From contig JAEDLC010000001.1 of NCBI GenBank assembly GCA_016295505.1, positions 1-64,000 of the forward strand: a stretch of DNA of 64,000 nt, written 5' to 3'. Origin of the DNA: Dorea sp. (lineage in GTDB: Bacteria; Bacillota; Clostridia; Lachnospirales; Lachnospiraceae). The notes under the pieces are model-generated. The model ran no database searches. It was not told the origin of the DNA and saw only the letters and a list, made by a program, of their open reading frames with translations. Within the stretch, counting starts at the first letter, position 1; each line of letters opens with the position of its first letter. The translations under genes and the position numbers were made by a program. Positions 63,059-64,000 of this stretch are shown in pieces.

Positions 63059-63760
63059 ATGAACCGAGATGTGATCAAGCTGATCGCAATGATTACCATG
63101 TTCTGCAATCATTTTGCACATGTTTTTATGACTCCAGGAAGTCTTCCGTATGAATGCTTGATTGATACCGGATATTTTACGGCGATTACCATGTGTTATT
63201 TTCTCGTGGAAGGATATGGGTATACACGATCAAAGGTGAAGTATGCACAGCGACTGTTTGTGTTTGGCTGTCTTTCACAGATTCCTTATTCTCTGGCGCT
63301 GAAGACATGGAATCTGAATATGATGTTTACGTTGTTTATTTGCTTTCTGTTGATCTGTGTGCTGGAATATGTAACGCATCCGGTAGAGAAAAGAGTTTTG
63401 GCGCTGCTTCTGGTCTTTTGTACTTCCTTTACAGACTGGGCATGGCTTGCGGCGATCTTTACATGGCTGTTTGTATGGAGTAAAGGGGACAGAAAAAAGA
63501 CATTGATATCTTACATGGTGTCGGTAGTACTGTTTGGAACTACGAATATGATCTCCTGCGTTTCTTATTATCCGGTGCCGGAATCCCTGATACGCACGGT
63601 TATGAGCTGCGTGGGATTGATTGCTTCGGGAATCGTGATTCTATATTTCTACAATGGAAAATGTGCCGCGGGAAAAGGAAGATATAAGAAATGGTTTTTT
63701 TATATTTTCTATCCAGGGCATCTTATGCTGTTATGGCTGATTGATCTATTATGGTTTTAA
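63059..63760 (+). CDS. TraX family membrane protein
   Basis: 233 residues with seven or so helices. MNRDVIKLIAMITMFCNHFAHVF and FTAITMCYFLVEGYGYTRSKVKYAQRLFVFGCLSQIPYSLAL are typical TraX-like (acyltransferase-like) segments. F-plasmid TraX acetylates pilin, but chromosomal Firmicute members are of unknown role; nothing conjugative lies near. Start ATG 63059 is preceded by AGGAGGGG. Confidence 0.8.
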   Translation: MNRDVIKLIAMITMFCNHFAHVFMTPGSLPYECLIDTGYFTAITMCYFLVEGYGYTRSKVKYAQRLFVFGCLSQIPYSLALKTWNLNMMFTLFICFLLICVLEYVTHPVEKRVLALLLVFCTSFTDWAWLAAIFTWLFVWSKGDRKKTLISYMVSVVLFGTTNMISCVSYYPVPESLIRTVMSCVGLIASGIVILYFYNGKCAAGKGRYKKWFFYIFYPGHLMLLWLIDLLWF

Positions 63761-63772
63761 GGAGTATGAATG

Positions 63773-64000
63773 ATGAAAACATATGAGACCTGTTTTTTTG
63801 ACCTGGACGGGACGATCGTGGATTCTTCTCTGGGAATTACAAATGCAGTGATCCATTCACTGAAGAAATTCGGTATCGAACCGCCGGATCGAAAAGAGCT
63901 GTATTCTTTTATCGGTCCTCCATTGAGAGATTCCTATGCAAAATATTACGGATTTGATGAAGAAAAATGTCGAAAGGCAATCCTGTATTACCGAGAATAT
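63773..64000 (+). CDS. HAD-family hydrolase (Gph/PGP-like), 3' truncated by the window
   Basis: ATG 63773 with AAGGAG 8 bp upstream, overlapping nothing but 12 bp after TraX. First 76 residues seen: FFDLDGTIVDSSLGITNAVIHSL (HAD motif I with nucleophile Asp) then EL.SFIGPPLRDSYAKYYGF, the cap region of the phosphoglycolate-phosphatase-like group. The rest of the gene is beyond base 64000. Confidence 0.85.
   Translation, partial: MKTYETCFFDLDGTIVDSSLGITNAVIHSLKKFGIEPPDRKELYSFIGPPLRDSYAKYYGFDEEKCRKAILYYREY

Noticed and set aside
63059-63760. TraX as a sign of a conjugative element
   Set aside because: No relaxase, type IV secretion, integrase or attachment site is nearby; TraX-like genes are common in Firmicute chromosomes.

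Overview
The window looks like a chromosomal segment of a low-to-mid GC, spore-forming, anaerobic Firmicute of the Lachnospiraceae type (Clostridium cluster XIVa). The pointers are an Rnf complex, a sodium-pumping decarboxylase, sporulation genes (an alpha/beta SASP, a GerW/YtfJ protein, a SpoIIM-like protein, a SpoVB flippase), strong AGGAGG ribosome binding sites, TTGNNN-17 bp-TATAAT promoters and strongly rightward gene order. The genus cannot be fixed from the sequence alone. No rRNA, tRNA, CRISPR array, insertion sequence or prophage was seen.

Layout. 1-2.6 kb: end of a Na+-translocating decarboxylase operon (OadB, OadA-type carboxyltransferase). 2.7-8.3 kb: RpiR-type regulator, flavoprotein, YcxB-like protein, then cmk-ispH-S1, with ispH and S1 overlapping. 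8.3-17 kb: a complete rnfCDGEAB operon with a DUF2752 gene at its end, a small Q/N-rich membrane protein, a convergent apbE (the flavin transferase needed by RnfG/RnfD), then a NusG-II protein and a Gx-type membrane protein leading into ruvAB. 18-25.6 kb: zapA, U32 peptidase, an overlapping SEDS glycosyltransferase/class B PBP pair, DUF2953, gerW and a 45-residue membrane peptide. 25.6-30.6 kb: rpmB, asp23, fakA-like, recG, SASP.

30.6-40.1 kb is the most accessory-looking part: a lone HicB-like protein, an XRE-cupin regulator with an operator-like palindrome, a cytoplasmic DUF1680/GH127 beta-L-arabinofuranosidase with a perfect consensus promoter, a cluster of perfect palindromes and a complete oppABCDF peptide importer. 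Together these suggest, as a hypothesis, import and trimming of arabinosylated plant (hydroxyproline) glycopeptides.

40-64 kb is mostly housekeeping: two D,D-carboxypeptidases around scpAB, a YbaK protein, a GH13 alpha-glucosidase, recA (with a LexA box)-recX, rny, a NUDIX ADP-ribose pyrophosphatase, SpoIIM-like and SpoVB genes, an Rrf2/IscR-iscS-iscU-mnmA-PHP phosphatase sulfur cluster, the glycolytic run gap-pgk-tpiA-gpmI, a TraX-family protein and the 5' end of a HAD phosphatase. The clearest functional theme is energy conservation: two membrane ion pumps (decarboxylase and Rnf) with the maturation enzyme for one of them, plus lower glycolysis and amino-sugar/peptide use.
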